NCBI RefSeq assembly: GCF_030269925.1
Contig: NC_085116.1
Location: forward strand, 13,020,001 to 13,084,000
Source of the DNA: Bombyx mori
Lineage: Eukaryota; Arthropoda; Insecta; Lepidoptera; Bombycidae
Reading direction: 5' to 3'
Length of the DNA: 64,000 nt
Shown here in pieces: positions 10,790 to 21,691 of this stretch; position 1 is the first letter of the stretch; each line of letters starts with the position of its first letter. Below the pieces are notes generated by a model. The model did not search any database. It was not told the DNA's origin and saw only the letters and a list, made by a program, of their open reading frames with translations. Made by a program: the position numbers and the translations under genes.

Positions 10790-12168
10790 TTATAAAAAAA
10801 AACCTATAACTTAACGAAAGAGCTGCTGAAATTGTATTTATATTTTGCTTTAATTGTTCCGGTGTCCTAATAGTATCAAAACTAAAGTTGTAATTAGGAT
10901 AGTTCTCCTATGAACGGCTGATGGGTAGGATAGAAATTGTACCACAAGCAAACCAGGGTCGCTCATCTGTATCTTCTAATTGGTAATTGCACAGAATCCT
11001 ACATTACTTATTAGTAATCTTTGATTTATTTCATGTTAATTTATAAATTATATTATTATGTAGTTTTACTGATGAGGCGGGTTATGTCGAATAGGTATTT
11101 CTATCTTAATAATTTTTGCGAGGGTCTTGCGTTCGAGTTTATAGCGTAGGGGCAACCGTTATGCAATCAAACTGAAATTCGATCTAATGTTTCGAGGTGG
11201 GTGGCGGTATTCAAGTAGTAATATCGATGGGCCCACTTATCACATGGGCCGGAAGATCGGCCACAAATATAAATAGTAAAAATGATATATCTATATAGGT
11301 ATATATTTAATAAAATGTATTAATAAATAAATAATGTTGAAATTCAAATTTAGTAAATAAACTCGCACGTATATACTACCGCCTATATACAATAGGCTCT
11401 ACCATCAGTACGTTATATTTCGTGAACCTCACTATAATGCTATAGCAGTAGTAGCCAATTGATTTTTGATATTGCTACAAAAAAAAAATACTGGTAAAAT
11501 TTTGGATTGAGATGTTTTTTGCGTTATCATAAATCGGCTGCTTTTATTTTCGTATCCAATACGCCACGTATATCATATTGTTTTTAACTCTTGCCTTTAT
11601 ACCCTTTAACTATACTCTCTTAACTATTACATAAGGGTATTATGAAAATGATACTTAAGTTTTTTTCGGACGATTGAAGCCGCATTCTTTGACTAGTCCG
11701 ACAAAATGTCCCGGTCCTTTGTGAGGAGAGATGTATGAAGTCATTGATTTTACTTAAGCCCAATAAAATTTAATTACCGCACCGGGAAGGGTACGTCGGC
11801 TAATCCGCTATTTATTGGTTACAGTCCGGAATCGTGTACTAAACCCATCGGTATTAAAATATGGACTTGTTTTGCGGAACGCAGGAATCGCTGGCTCGCT
11901 TCGAGGTGGCTTGATATATGACGTAACTTAACAACGGGCGTCAAAGATAATGGGTTTATGTGCTATCAATATTGGATTTTAATATTACAAGTAATGAATG
12001 GAGCACACGAAAATATTACCGTGCCTTCAAGAATTACAATTCGTAGCGTAAAAGGCTTCTTGTTTTAAGCAGCATTTTGATAAATTGACAGGAGAGCCAT
12101 TTAAAGTTTAAAATTTGAAAAAAATATCCTAACAAAAAAAACTTCTTCAACTATTTCAATGTAAGTAA
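10790..12168. other. AT-rich DNA, one degraded SINE-B remnant
   Basis: At 11195-11262 a plus-strand SINE-B remnant can be made out (TTTCGAGGTGGGTGGCGG... then GATGGGCCC). Nothing else is recognised. Confidence 0.45.
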
Positions 12169-12185
12169 GAGAGAGAGAGAGAGAG
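12169..12185 (+). repeat. (GA)n microsatellite
   Basis: Eight GA repeats in a row within AT-rich DNA. Confidence 0.9.
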
Positions 12186-12234
12186 CAAACTTAATTGAAG
12201 TTCAATTAAAAACATCGAACAGTTGATGCTAATT

Positions 12235-12521
12235 ACAAAGATTAAATGTCGCATACTAAGTGAAATGTCGTTTAAACCAAATGGCCTTTCCTCCCTCGAA
12301 TTAAAAACTCATAAGCATACCTAAGCAATAAATTACAACTCAAACTAATCGCGAGTACAAAGATTAAATCAATAAAAGGTGATATCGCATATTAAGCGAA
12401 ATGTCGCTAAAACCAAATGGCCTTTTAGCCCTCGAATTAAAAACTCATAAGCATACCTAAGCAATAAATTAAAACGCAAACTAATCGCGAACACGAAGAT
12501 TAAATCAATAAAAGGTGAGTG
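12235..12521 (+). repeat. Tandem duplication, about 120-137-bp units
   Basis: Two similar units share AACCAAATGGCCTTT, the stretch CTCATAAGCATACCTAAGCA and CTAATCGCGA. The joining motif AAGATTAAAT occurs three times (about 12238, 12359 and 12497). The units differ by point changes and short gaps, so the duplication is not very recent. Confidence 0.85.
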
Positions 12522-13555
12522 AACTAGTAGTAATAGAACTCTCACAAAAATTTAACGAAAATGAGAAAAGTAAATGATATGCTACGCTAAATGTTTTAAT
12601 GCTTACGAATGCAGAATCCACGATACGATTCAGTCCATAGATGAGATGTACAATTTTGAACAATGCGATTACGTACGTACGTATTATTCTCATAATCTTT
12701 GTTTTAAAAAAAAAAAACTATACATATTGGTAATTCGATATGAGCGTAACGTTGATTACCATATTAATGTAAATTAAGAAATGTTTAATGAGAAATGAAA
12801 TATCAAAATTAAGGAATTAAATTTGTTTTTGTTGACAAAAAATGATAAAATAAAATAAAGTTTATACCTTTTTTAAGAGATATTTTCACAAATGTTCTTT
12901 CTGTTAATACCTAGTAATTGGAATATTGTAAAATGTCGAGAATCGTTTTATCACCGTTTTGAAACTCAATTTAAAATTCGCTCTAATAGTCTACTCTTAG
13001 TTGGAGGTCAACAGTCAATTGTTCAATAAGATTTGGTAAGGGTCAAAATCGTAAGGAAGATGCTTGTGCTACATAATGAGTAGATTTAGGTGCAATGTGC
13101 TCAACCTGTATAAAGTTGAGGGCGGTGAACTAATTTGTTAATAAAATCTTGGAGCACTTTTATACGCATGTATTGTTCATGCTCATTCAGGGGGAAAAGG
13201 AGGGAAGGGGAACAATTGTGTTACCAACTTAAAAAGAATTAAGTTTTAATACAAAACATGATGGATAGAAATGCCAACACAACCCGCTTGTCGGTTTACG
13301 GCTGTGTGTTGCACACTTTTGTGTTACTAAACTAAACAATGTATTTATAAAACCCCAATCAAACGGAGAAGTTCAATTCAAATTAAACATAAAAATATTG
13401 AATATTATAAGTCTGAATACCCAGCATCCAGTAGTTTCCTCGAGGTGAACGCAGTTACAAATCATCGAAAATTTTAGACGTGTTGTCGGCGTGATGTATG
13501 ACGGTCTCGCTTTGCGTTCTCGTATAAAAGTAGCTCGTATTTTCTTCGTATTTTA
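12522..13555. other. AT-rich DNA without a recognised feature
   Basis: No named repeat and no convincing ORF. Confidence 0.5.
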
Positions 13556-13739
13556 TCTAATATATAAAATTCTCGTGTCACAGTTTTCGATGCCATACTC
13601 CTCCGAAATGGCTTGACCGATTTTGATGAATTTTTTTGTGCTTATCCGGTATCTATGAGAATCGGCCAACATCTATTTTTCATACCCCTAAATGTTAGGG
13701 GTAGTCCATCCCTAAATTTTTTTTTTTATTTTTTAGACA

Positions 13740-14095
13740 AAATTTTTAATTTCTATTTTTTTATGATACAGCATACAAAAATACATACAACCCTAAATTT
13801 TCATCTCTCTACGATCAACCCTTATTTTTTATTTGCTAATTAAAAACTAAATTTTTTTGCAAGAATTTTGTTTTTATTTTGTGATGACTTAGTATAAAAA
13901 AATCCATATTACTCTGAAATTTTCACCCCTCCACGATCAACCCCTATTTTTTATTTGTTAATTATAAATTTTAAATTTTTTGGCAAGATTTTATTTTTTA
14001 TTTTGTCATGACTTAAAATAAAAAAAATATATATTACTCTCAATTTTCACTCTTATACGATCAACCCCTATTTTTCCATCCCGATTTTTATTTTT
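13740..14095 (+). repeat. Three about 119-bp tandem repeats inside the Helitron
   Basis: The phrase ACGATCAACCC followed by TATTTTT recurs at about 13812, 13932 and 14058, each time preceded by a variant of CAATTTTCA(C/T)C and followed by TTATTTTTTATTTG-like DNA. Units are diverged. Internal minisatellites are common in non-autonomous Helitrons. Confidence 0.75.
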
Positions 14096-14522
14096 TATTT
14101 TCTATGCACAGATCCGCAATAAGGTTGCAAGATGGCAATCAAATATTATAATTGTAGTATGATAAATTCTTATTCAGAGTTTATAATTTCAAGTTCCTTT
14201 AATTATGATTTTTTTTTAATTCAATTTGATTTCCTGCCCTCGCCGGTCGACTACTGATCAACTATCAAATGATCAGTTATCCCCGCCAGGTGTCACCACT
14301 CATCCAGCAAACATCACGTAGTAGGGATGAGGACGAAGCCGGTCTCCTGTCTTACTCAGTATACATTTTTTCAGCCATGTTTCTTTGGTTTTATTTGTGT
14401 ATCAATAGTATGTTCAGTAGGTCTGAGAATCGGCTACTATCTATATTTCATACCCCTAAGTGATAAGGGTTGTTCACCCCAAACATATTTTTTTTATAAT
14501 TTTTTTTTTGGTTATAATGAGG

Positions 14523-15307
14523 TATAGTCCCCAGCACGTAACTTGGCAAGAGTCGCTAGATGCGCAGAAGTCATTTTTTAGGTCTCTTTGGTTGTCAAGC
14601 GGGACGCGGGGAAAGACGTAGCACCGTTCCGAGCGCACGATTGGTGAGTCAGTCGACTCTCCCCTCCCGCACCGCGTCCACGTTCCGTTCGCTCCCGGTT
14701 ACACATGTGCCTACTAAAGTTGTAGGAACCCTTTGTTTATATTGAGTTTTTGTTACGAGTTGTTACTATTATTTTAAATTTAGTTTTTGTTACGAGTGTT
14801 ATTGTTTTAAATTTGTTTGCAATGCCAGGACCAAATACCAATGACCATAATTATAGTCGATTCGGTCACTGAGCATTTTATTATTTACGCCAGTGACGAC
14901 AGCGACTCTTCGTTATGTCGACGATGAGGAGCCAACTCCTTCCACCAGCTCAGGTCCTACCATAAATTTAATCCAAGGGGTAGCACTATTAGAAAATGAT
15001 AGTGACGACGGCGACATATTTTTTAATATTAAGTATATTTTGTTAAATAAACTTTTTAACTTTTAATTGTATTTTATTTATAACACCTAATACACTTCAC
15101 GAATTCCTCTCTTTTCTTTAACTTTCTTCTAAACACACAGGCTTAAAAATAAATTATGGCAAATAAAAAATTTAATAAAATAACATTAACATAATAATAT
15201 ATTATATGCGGGCAATAAAAGTGACCATTTTTTGTTGCAATGTACACTATGCGCGACATTACCCCCACTGCACCAAAACCTTGCCAACTTACGTGCCGCT
15301 TACTATA
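14523..15307 (+). mobile_element. Internally deleted DD82E (Sailor-type) transposon derivative
   Basis: The ends are imperfect inverted repeats: the left begins TATAGTCCCCAGCACGTAAC and the right, reverse-complemented, begins TATAGTAAGCGGCACGTAAG; both continue with TTGGCAAG. The left interior (CCCGCACCGCGTCC...TTCCGTTCGCTCCC) resembles the 5' leader of the larger element at 54.6 kb. An ATG at 14822 starts MPGPNT, comparable to MPRQTG there, and then the frame collapses. The far part encodes an acidic, serine-rich stretch with PSTSSGPTINLIQGVALLEN, recalling the C-terminal tail of the larger copy. All catalytic residues are deleted. Related to, but not a direct deletion product of, the 54.6-kb copy, because the termini differ at many positions. 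Confidence 0.75.
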
Positions 15308-15505
15308 TTATGTGGTTGAATGAGGTTTTTGAGAATTTTATATATTAGACTAGAATTTCCCTAGAAATCTTATTTAAGGCAACACAACGTTTGCCGGGTC
15401 AGCTAGTAGCATTATAAAGGTGTCATTTCGTAGCCAACGGTAGCGACAGACGCATCGGTAGGCGCTAAGAAGGCAGATGGAATTACTTTACAGTATTAAT
15501 CTATA

Positions 15506-16155
15506 CTAGTGGTCCCGTAGAAGTCGAAATTCGACTATAATTAATTGGAATTGTAAGTTTGTAGACTATTATGATTATATTTTATACTTCTATAATCACA
15601 AATTTCGCCGAGGCTACACTATAAAAAAATATTAATAAAGACAAACAATATTTAATCTATTCTCAATTTGACAACAGACGTCAAGAACAAAAGTTTGATA
15701 ATAAATAGTATGCATGCGTGTGTGCGTCAAATACATGGTATGTAGTGTGTGTAACGTTTTCTTTATTGATTTAATGTATCTTTTATGCATTTTTTAAAAA
15801 AAATATTATCATTGTGCACTTCTTCTCTATATTCTCTATAAGTGTGGAAAATTTCATACTCCTCCGTCCACGCAATATATAGATATTAATACGTGAAGGA
15901 AAAACTTTGTATCCCTTTTTACGAAAATTGCGCAGATGGAGGAGTATGAAATTTCCCACACTTATAGAGAATATAGAGAAGGAGTGCAGAATGTTTATGT
16001 TTTTTAAAATTATGCCTGAAGAATACATTAAATCAATAAAAAAAACATTACACACACTATCATGTATTTGACGCACACACGCATGCATACAATTTTTTTA
16101 TTGTCAAACTTTTGTTCTTGACGTCTGTGGTCAAATTGAGAGCAAATTAAATATT
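15506..16155. mobile_element. Two Helitron-N copies head to head (fold-back)
   Basis: The left copy reads on the minus strand: its 3' end is at 15506 (ACCACTAGT in its own sense), and it runs to about 15876. There, without its first bases, it meets the head of a second, plus-strand copy (ATATTAATACGTGAAGG). The second copy runs to about 16155, where SINE-B DNA takes over. The two form an inverted repeat with arms of about 270 bp centred near 15878. Compared with the full copy at 28.3 kb, the second has lost its 3' part. Confidence 0.8.
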
Positions 16156-16159
16156 ACTT

Positions 16160-16390
16160 ACTGGTGGTAGGACCTCTTGTGAGTTCTCGCGGGTAGGTAC
16201 CACCACCCTGCCTATTTCTGCCGTGAAGCAGTAATGCGTTTCGGTTTGAAGGGTGGGGCAGCCGTTGTAACTATATTGAGGCCTTAGAACTTATATCTCA
16301 AGGTGGGTGGCGCATTTACGTTGTAGATGGGCTCCAGTAACCACTTAACACCAGGTAGGCTATGAGCTCATCCACCCATCTAAGCAATAA
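16160..16390 (+). repeat. SINE-B copy, short form
   Basis: Starts ACTGGTGGTAGGACCTC, ends CATCTAAGCAATAAAAAAAA. It has a small internal deletion of about eight bases after GTAGATG. It truncates or abuts the Helitron-N copy to the left. Confidence 0.92.
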
Positions 16391-17073
16391 AAAAAAGACA
16401 GCATTGGCCGACTGTCGTTGCCGTCGCCTGTGGTACTGCACCTTAAGCATTTTGAATGCTAGATATATTATACGTGCATAGAAATTACTAGTTATTTTTA
16501 CAGACAAGACATAAATTCTTTGGTGTAATTATACATATTTTTTTTCAAATCCGAAGAGATTTTTTAATATGTTAATGATTGTTCAATTTTCTATAATCTA
16601 TCAAGACAATTAGAAGCGATGGTTTATTTGGCGGTAACATTCGCTGAAATACAATAAGTAATCGGATCTTCTGTACAAAAACGTAACCTAAACAAATAAA
16701 TGAAAACTTATGCATATGTGTGTAATGTACTTACCTAGACGATTAACGCAATGACGCTATCCACCTCTAAGTAGTCAGGCTTTTTGATTTGAAGTATAAC
16801 GACTGTTATTGAGACTTCGATATTAAAATGGGTCGTCCAGTCTTGATATAGTTATATTATAGACCTTCTTCAATATCTTCATGCGCGTTTACATTAGCGG
16901 AGATTGGTCCTAATACCTAAAGCATTCTCTACTAGTCAACCAAGGCTGGTCTAAAGAGTGCTGAGGCATTGCTTTATTGAAAATATATATACATTTGAGT
17001 ACACATGCAAAAGTGTGCGTGCATACAAATAACACACAACGCCGTTCACATTGTTACTATAAAATAATATGCA
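16391..17073. other. AT-rich DNA without a recognised feature
   Basis: No named repeat and no convincing ORF. Confidence 0.5.
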
Positions 17074-17313
17074 ATGCACTGTACTTGTAGAAGAGATGGC
17101 TGTTGGGGCCGAAAATTTCTCGAGTGGCGACTGCACACGGTAAGATCCAGCGTAGGTAGGCCTCCCACTAGGTGGACCGTCGACCTGCTAAAATTCTTGG
17201 GGATCCACTGGATGCAAGCCGCGAGGGATCGGTTATGTGGCGAAACTAGTGGGTTAGGCTTATCTAGGAAAGGACGTTCGTGGGCTGAAAAACAACATAA
17301 ATATACAATTTAG
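17074..17313 (+). pseudogene. LINE ORF2 extreme C-terminal remnant
   Basis: The frame contains CWGRKFLEWRLHTVRSSVGR followed by PPTRWTVDLLKF and IHWMQAARDR. The order GRPPTRW-x-DL then W-x-QAARDR is the conserved tail of ORF2 proteins in one group of insect LINEs (RTE-like in my memory; the clade is not certain). Nothing of the polymerase core is left, so only about 55-60 residues of the original roughly 900-1000 are recognisable. Confidence 0.6.
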
Positions 17314-17445
17314 TAATATTTATAGAATTTAGCAATTCACATTATCTCTCTAAGCTGGTGATCTTCATCCACTCCCTCGTGTTCGTGTATGGTATTCCTC
17401 TAAATTTCTAACTAACATAAATACTTTATGTATTTGTCTAATAAC

Positions 17446-17860
17446 TGAGGTTCCGCAGTAGTCGAAATTCGACTATAATTAATTGGAATTGTAAGTTTGT
17501 ACACTATTATCATTGTCTTTTATACTTCTATAATCACAAATTTCGCCAAGGCTACACTATAAAAATATATTAATAAAGACAAACAATATTTAATCTATTC
17601 TCAATTTGACCAGACGCCAAGTACAAAAGTTTGACAATAAATAGTATGCATGCGTGTGTGCGTCAAATTATGGTATGTAGTGTGTGTAATATTTTCTTTA
17701 TTGATTTAATGTATATTTTATGCATTATTTAAAAAAAATATTAGCGTTGTGCACTTCTTCTCTATATTCTCTATAAGTGTGGAAAATTTCATACTCCTCT
17801 GTCCGCGCAATTTTCGTAAAAAGGGATACAAAGTTTTTGCTTCACGTATTAATATATAGA
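17446..17860 (-). mobile_element. Helitron-N copy
   Basis: Minus-strand copy of the family also seen at 15.5 and 28.3 kb. Its 3' end at the left (CTACTGCGGAACCTCAG in element sense, a variant of the usual CTAG) and its TC head at 17859-17860 are both present. At about 415 bp it is the simplest complete copy in the window. Confidence 0.85.
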
Positions 17861-18708
17861 TATAGCTACAACTCTTAAAGATTCTTTCAACGATAAGTCT
17901 TCATAATGAAATTAACGCGAACAAACAGTGAACAACTTCAGTTTCCGTGTAACATGACCTCGTTACACTAGTTTACACTAAAACGTTGCTACAGCACATT
18001 GATTAATGACCCCAACTAAAGACTATTTGTCAATAAGCGAAGCAAACATACCGTGCTCGATACGACTCGAGATTCAGAGATTGGAAAAGACTAATCGTTG
18101 CCTGCCTTTACAGAGATTGACGTAAGCGATAACATTCAATATTTTTTTTTGACGTTGTAGCTAAGATTATATAATTGTGTGGATGTTAACGGGTTTTTGT
18201 TGGTGTTCAAATACCAGATGAGGATCAGGTATTATGATAGGTTGACCGACTATCACATAATTAAGGATACGTGTATAAGCTGCTCTCTGAATGACCATTA
18301 ATCTCAGTTGCGGCAACGTATTCACTTTGATTTGGAGGCTTATCGTTTTCTGTAATCCTATTTCACACTAACTTAAATAGGAGCTAGTCAGTTCGGTTAG
18401 TTTGATTTTTTTAAGCATGTCTATCGATTTCTTCACCGTAACTAAACCGATTATGTCGATTTTTGTTTTGACCAGTCACATTTAACTCCAAGTTGATCCA
18501 ATTTTAATTTGGGTCTGCTGATTATCTCAGACTTGAATTCCCAAAATAACTAAATTAACACGATTAATGAAACAATGTCCCCGAAGTGGAACTTAGAATT
18601 TCGAATGCTACGTAATTCTGAGATACTATAAGAAAGGCTATCTAAAGGATATTATTGTCTAGTAGAGAAAATTTAATACCTAATATATTATACCAACCCA
18701 AGGTATGA
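17861..18708. other. AT-rich DNA without a recognised feature
   Basis: No named repeat and no convincing ORF. Confidence 0.5.
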
Positions 18709-18933
18709 TCATTCAATTAATGCCCCAAATGTGTCCACGGCAATGACTTGATAATTTTTCCTTATAGGAAAAACCAAATCACCAAAAAACGGTATTGTAG
18801 ACAATGCAATCACCATATACGCTGGAACATCATAAAGATGACAATATGAAGATAACCATTTCAAATTAAAAGATCTTAAGTTAGAAATAGTGCCATCCAA
18901 TACTAGGCCTAGTATATGCGGTTTTCACTTGCC
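18709..18933 (-). other. Possible exon or gene remnant with a hydrophobic segment
   Basis: An open minus-strand frame of about 74 codons, bounded upstream by an in-frame stop. It encodes KPHILGLVLDGTISNL and later YDVPAYMVIALSTIPFFGD, a hydrophobic stretch that could span a membrane, and ends FGALIE before a stop. I recognise no family. There is no clear splice donor or acceptor. The alternation of polar and hydrophobic runs is more protein-like than most chance ORFs here. Confidence 0.2.
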
Positions 18934-18964
18934 AAGTGTCTTTCATAAAGAACGTAACGTTTTT

Positions 18965-19186
18965 ACTGGTGGTAGGACCTCTTGTGAGTGCGCAAGGGTA
19001 GGTACCGCCACCTTGCCTATTTCTGCCACGAAGTAGTAATGCGTTTCGATTTGAAGAGTGGGGCCTTAGAACTTATATCTCAAGGTGGGTGGCACAATTA
19101 CGTTGTAGATGTCTATGGGCTCCAGTAGCTACTTAACACCAGGTTGGCTGTGAGCTCGTCCACTCATCTAAGAAATAAAAAAATGT
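18965..19186 (+). repeat. SINE-B copy, short form
   Basis: ACTGGTGGTAGGACCTC start, CATCTAAGAAATAAAAAAA end, with a deletion of about 25 bases in the middle (GAGTGGGGCCTTAGAAC). Confidence 0.9.
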
Positions 19187-19864
19187 ATTCCTTTAGCATT
19201 TTATCATTCTGGTGTTGAGAGCTTTGGTTGACGTAATTACAAAATGTAATGAAACTAATACCTACGGTATTCATGCGGAGCTCTTGCCAAATACTTCGAA
19301 CAATTGGAACGATTGTGCTCGTTCTGTGCACATTTCTAGTACTCATTTGCCAGCGTTCCTTCAAGCTTTGGGATGCAATCGTTTCCACTGTATTTCTTCA
19401 GCGCTATAATTCGACGTCGCTCTACCAACGAGGTTTGTGACTACTGCGAGAAAGGTCCTTGTTTTATCCTTTATATTGCTGACGTCCACAAGGAGCTGCT
19501 TCTAAATGCCACGAATTCTAGACCAAATAGCATATAGTCAAACGAAAAGTTCACTTAATTATTTTTTATACATTTGTGTAGGGGTTATGTGCTTAGTGGA
19601 CGTTTTTTAACTTCTCGATCGCGTAAAAGTTAACTCATATTTGTATGGAGTTGGATACACAGGATATCGCAAGGTGAATACGTCAACCACCTTGAGATAC
19701 GACGTCTCAATTGTATCGTACAACGGCTGTTCGACTTTTGATACTTAAGGCTGCTCCTCGCCAATAATGGGCAAGTTGGATAAACCAGTGCGGGCTCATA
19801 ATGAGCCCTGCCGTCAATGATTTCATAGCGAAGTATACTGTTATATGTTAATAATTTTAAAGAA
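19187..19864. other. Mostly unassigned DNA
   Basis: Overlapping ORFs of 63-74 codons on both strands near 19164-19440 show no family signature. A very degraded SINE-B trace may lie at 19660-19740. Confidence 0.4.
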
Positions 19865-20154
19865 TCTATATATATAAAAATGAATTGCTGTTCGTTAGTC
19901 TCGCTAAAACTCGAGAACGGCTGGACCGATTTGGATAATTTTGGTTTTGAATTATTCGTGGAAGTCCAGAGAAGGTTTAAAAGATATATAAATATGAAAA
20001 TGCTGGGAATTAAATAAAAATAACAATTTTGTTTTTCCTTTAATGTGAGCCCCGTCGGACGGATTTCTTTTGTTTGTTTTAAGTTTATTTTATACAAAAG
20101 TTTAGCTCTTTTATTTATCGATTGGGGCACTACGAAGTCTGTCGGGTCAGCTTG
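19865..20154 (+). mobile_element. Helitron-2 copy, non-autonomous
   Basis: Head TCTATATATATAAAAATG with AACTCGAGAACGGCTGGACC; tail TCTGTCGGGTCAGCTTG followed by T, a variant of the CTAG(T) terminus. Length 290 bp and no ORF of its own. The same family occurs on the minus strand at 30.4 and 53.4 kb. Confidence 0.85.
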
Positions 20155-20451
20155 TCGTTAATAAATATAACTTTGTTTCGAGCTGTTTAAATTACGATAA
20201 TAGAGAAGCTAACATCCGAAAAGCATTTTAAAGGGATGTTAAATTAAATCAAAACGATTAATAGTATTATGTTGTAGGTTTTTTTTCTTTAAATCAGGAT
20301 TAATGTAATAATTTTCAATATGTTCCATTGCAGTTTATTATAGACGCTTTAAAGATATAATCAGCATGGAGTGTGTAACCATATCTACTTTTTCCACTAC
20401 TTAATCGTGGGTACTTAAGCCTAAGGGGCTATTCCAACTTCGCGCGGATCG

Positions 20452-20600
20452 GTAAGTGAGCTCACGGGCTCAAACTGAGAGAATTGCTAACATTGGCCCT
20501 AGCAAGAGCACTGAGAAGATCCGGCGAGAAACTCAGTGGGATGTGTCTATGGGCTAGTTCGCACGTCGAATTCTTCGGAGTCGACGACATATCTACTGTC
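20452..20600 (-). repeat. SINE-A fragment with internal deletion
   Basis: GTGAGCTCACGGGCTCAAAC is followed by CTAGCAAGAGCACTGAGAAG, which joins two blocks that are about 45 bases apart in complete copies, and then GATCCGGCGAGAAACTCAG. Confidence 0.8.
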
Positions 20601-21521
20601 GTTGTATCCTTCGCTTGTTTTTTTAAACCACGAATGACGTCACACACGTCATTCATGTCAGGAAGTTGCCTTCAGTCGTATCTAGTATAGTCTGTTAGTA
20701 AGTTCAAAAAACATCTATTGTTCGGTTCCCTATTTAAAATAGGTATAAAAAAAACCGTAATGTTCTAATTTGAAATCAAATTTCAAAAATGATTAAAAGC
20801 CGCGCCCGCGAACCCTCAGAGCAATATTGTTTAAAAACCGTTGCCTACATATTTCGAGAAGGCGCCTAATTATCCAACTTCCATTTTCATTACCATTTTT
20901 GTCGGTATATCGCTTTGTGCTGATGAAACAAAAGAAAATTACGTGATGCGAAGCTTTTTTGCTCTCCATCATAGAGTAATAAAAATGTTGAATTAATTTT
21001 GTTCTGAAACTTTATTGTGGAGTTTAAACGGTTTTTATTTATCATATCAAAAATCATTTTAAAAAAATGCAAATTATAATGAAAAATTAGCGGGACTCAG
21101 AGAGAATTAATATAGTTGTAGTAACAACGAAGTGAAAGATATCTAATATTATAAATAATAGTTTAAAAAAACTAAAAAAATACGTTTTTATAGAAAATCC
21201 AACAAAAAAATTGAAAATATATTTTAATAAATTAGAATTACAAATAGTGCAAGAAAAAATGATTTTATTGTAAAAAAGGCGTGGGGTGCATGGTATCAGT
21301 AGTTACAAATATTTTATGAACAGAGTTATTTTGAACAAGGATTATTTTGTTAATGTCCTGAAAAGCCCATATTTTCTATAAAATCGTATTCTTTTTGTTA
21401 TAATAAACTATTATTTATTTTTCACTTTAGTGAAATTTTAATTTTTTCGATATATTTTTGGAGTTTACTCCTTTAGAATCGATTTACATATATAGGCCCG
21501 GGGTATGAAAATTATGGGGAC
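20601..21521. other. AT-rich DNA without a recognised feature
   Basis: Very AT-rich from 21060 to 21480. No named element. Confidence 0.5.
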
Positions 21522-21691
21522 CAAAATCGTACTAGCATGTCACACGAAATGCGTTATGCGCCTGATTGGCTCCTGATTGCGTGATGCGTGCGCGCGCCAA
21601 TCAAAATCGTACTAGCATGTCACACGAAATGCGTTATGCGCCTGATTGGCTCCTGATTGCGTGATGCGTGCGCGCGCCAATCAGGAGCCAA
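21522..21691 (+). repeat. Exact 80-bp tandem duplication ending in a 14-bp hairpin
   Basis: CAAAATCGTACTAGCATGTC begins both units (21522 and 21602) and the 80-base units are identical. The second unit is followed by a palindrome: TTGGCTCCTGATTG at 21646-21659 is the exact reverse complement of 21678-21691, with an 18-base GC-rich loop rich in GCGCGC. Confidence 0.93.

Larger units (their letters stand above)
13556..15406 (+). mobile_element. Helitron-like element carrying a nested DNA transposon
   Basis: The 5' end is TCTAATATATAAAATTCTCG with the typical downstream phrase GGCTTGACCGATTTTGATGA. The 3' end is TTTGCCGGGTCAGCTAG, followed by T. TC...CTAG with an A/T insertion site is the Helitron signature, and rolling-circle transposition is the known mechanism of that superfamily. 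No Rep/helicase ORF is present, so it is non-autonomous. Removing the insert at 14523-15307 leaves about 1.07 kb. At 15331-15349 the first 19 bases of the element recur exactly in inverted orientation, which is unusual for a Helitron. Confidence 0.75.

Noticed and set aside
19650..19760. Very old SINE-B copy
   Set aside because: CAACCACCTTGAGATACGAC and ACAACGGCTGTTCG suggest it, but too little of the order is left to annotate with confidence.
19630..20130. 166-codon minus-strand ORF
   Set aside because: Most of it is the antisense of the Helitron-2 copy at 19865-20154; the composition is that of the repeat and no domain is visible.
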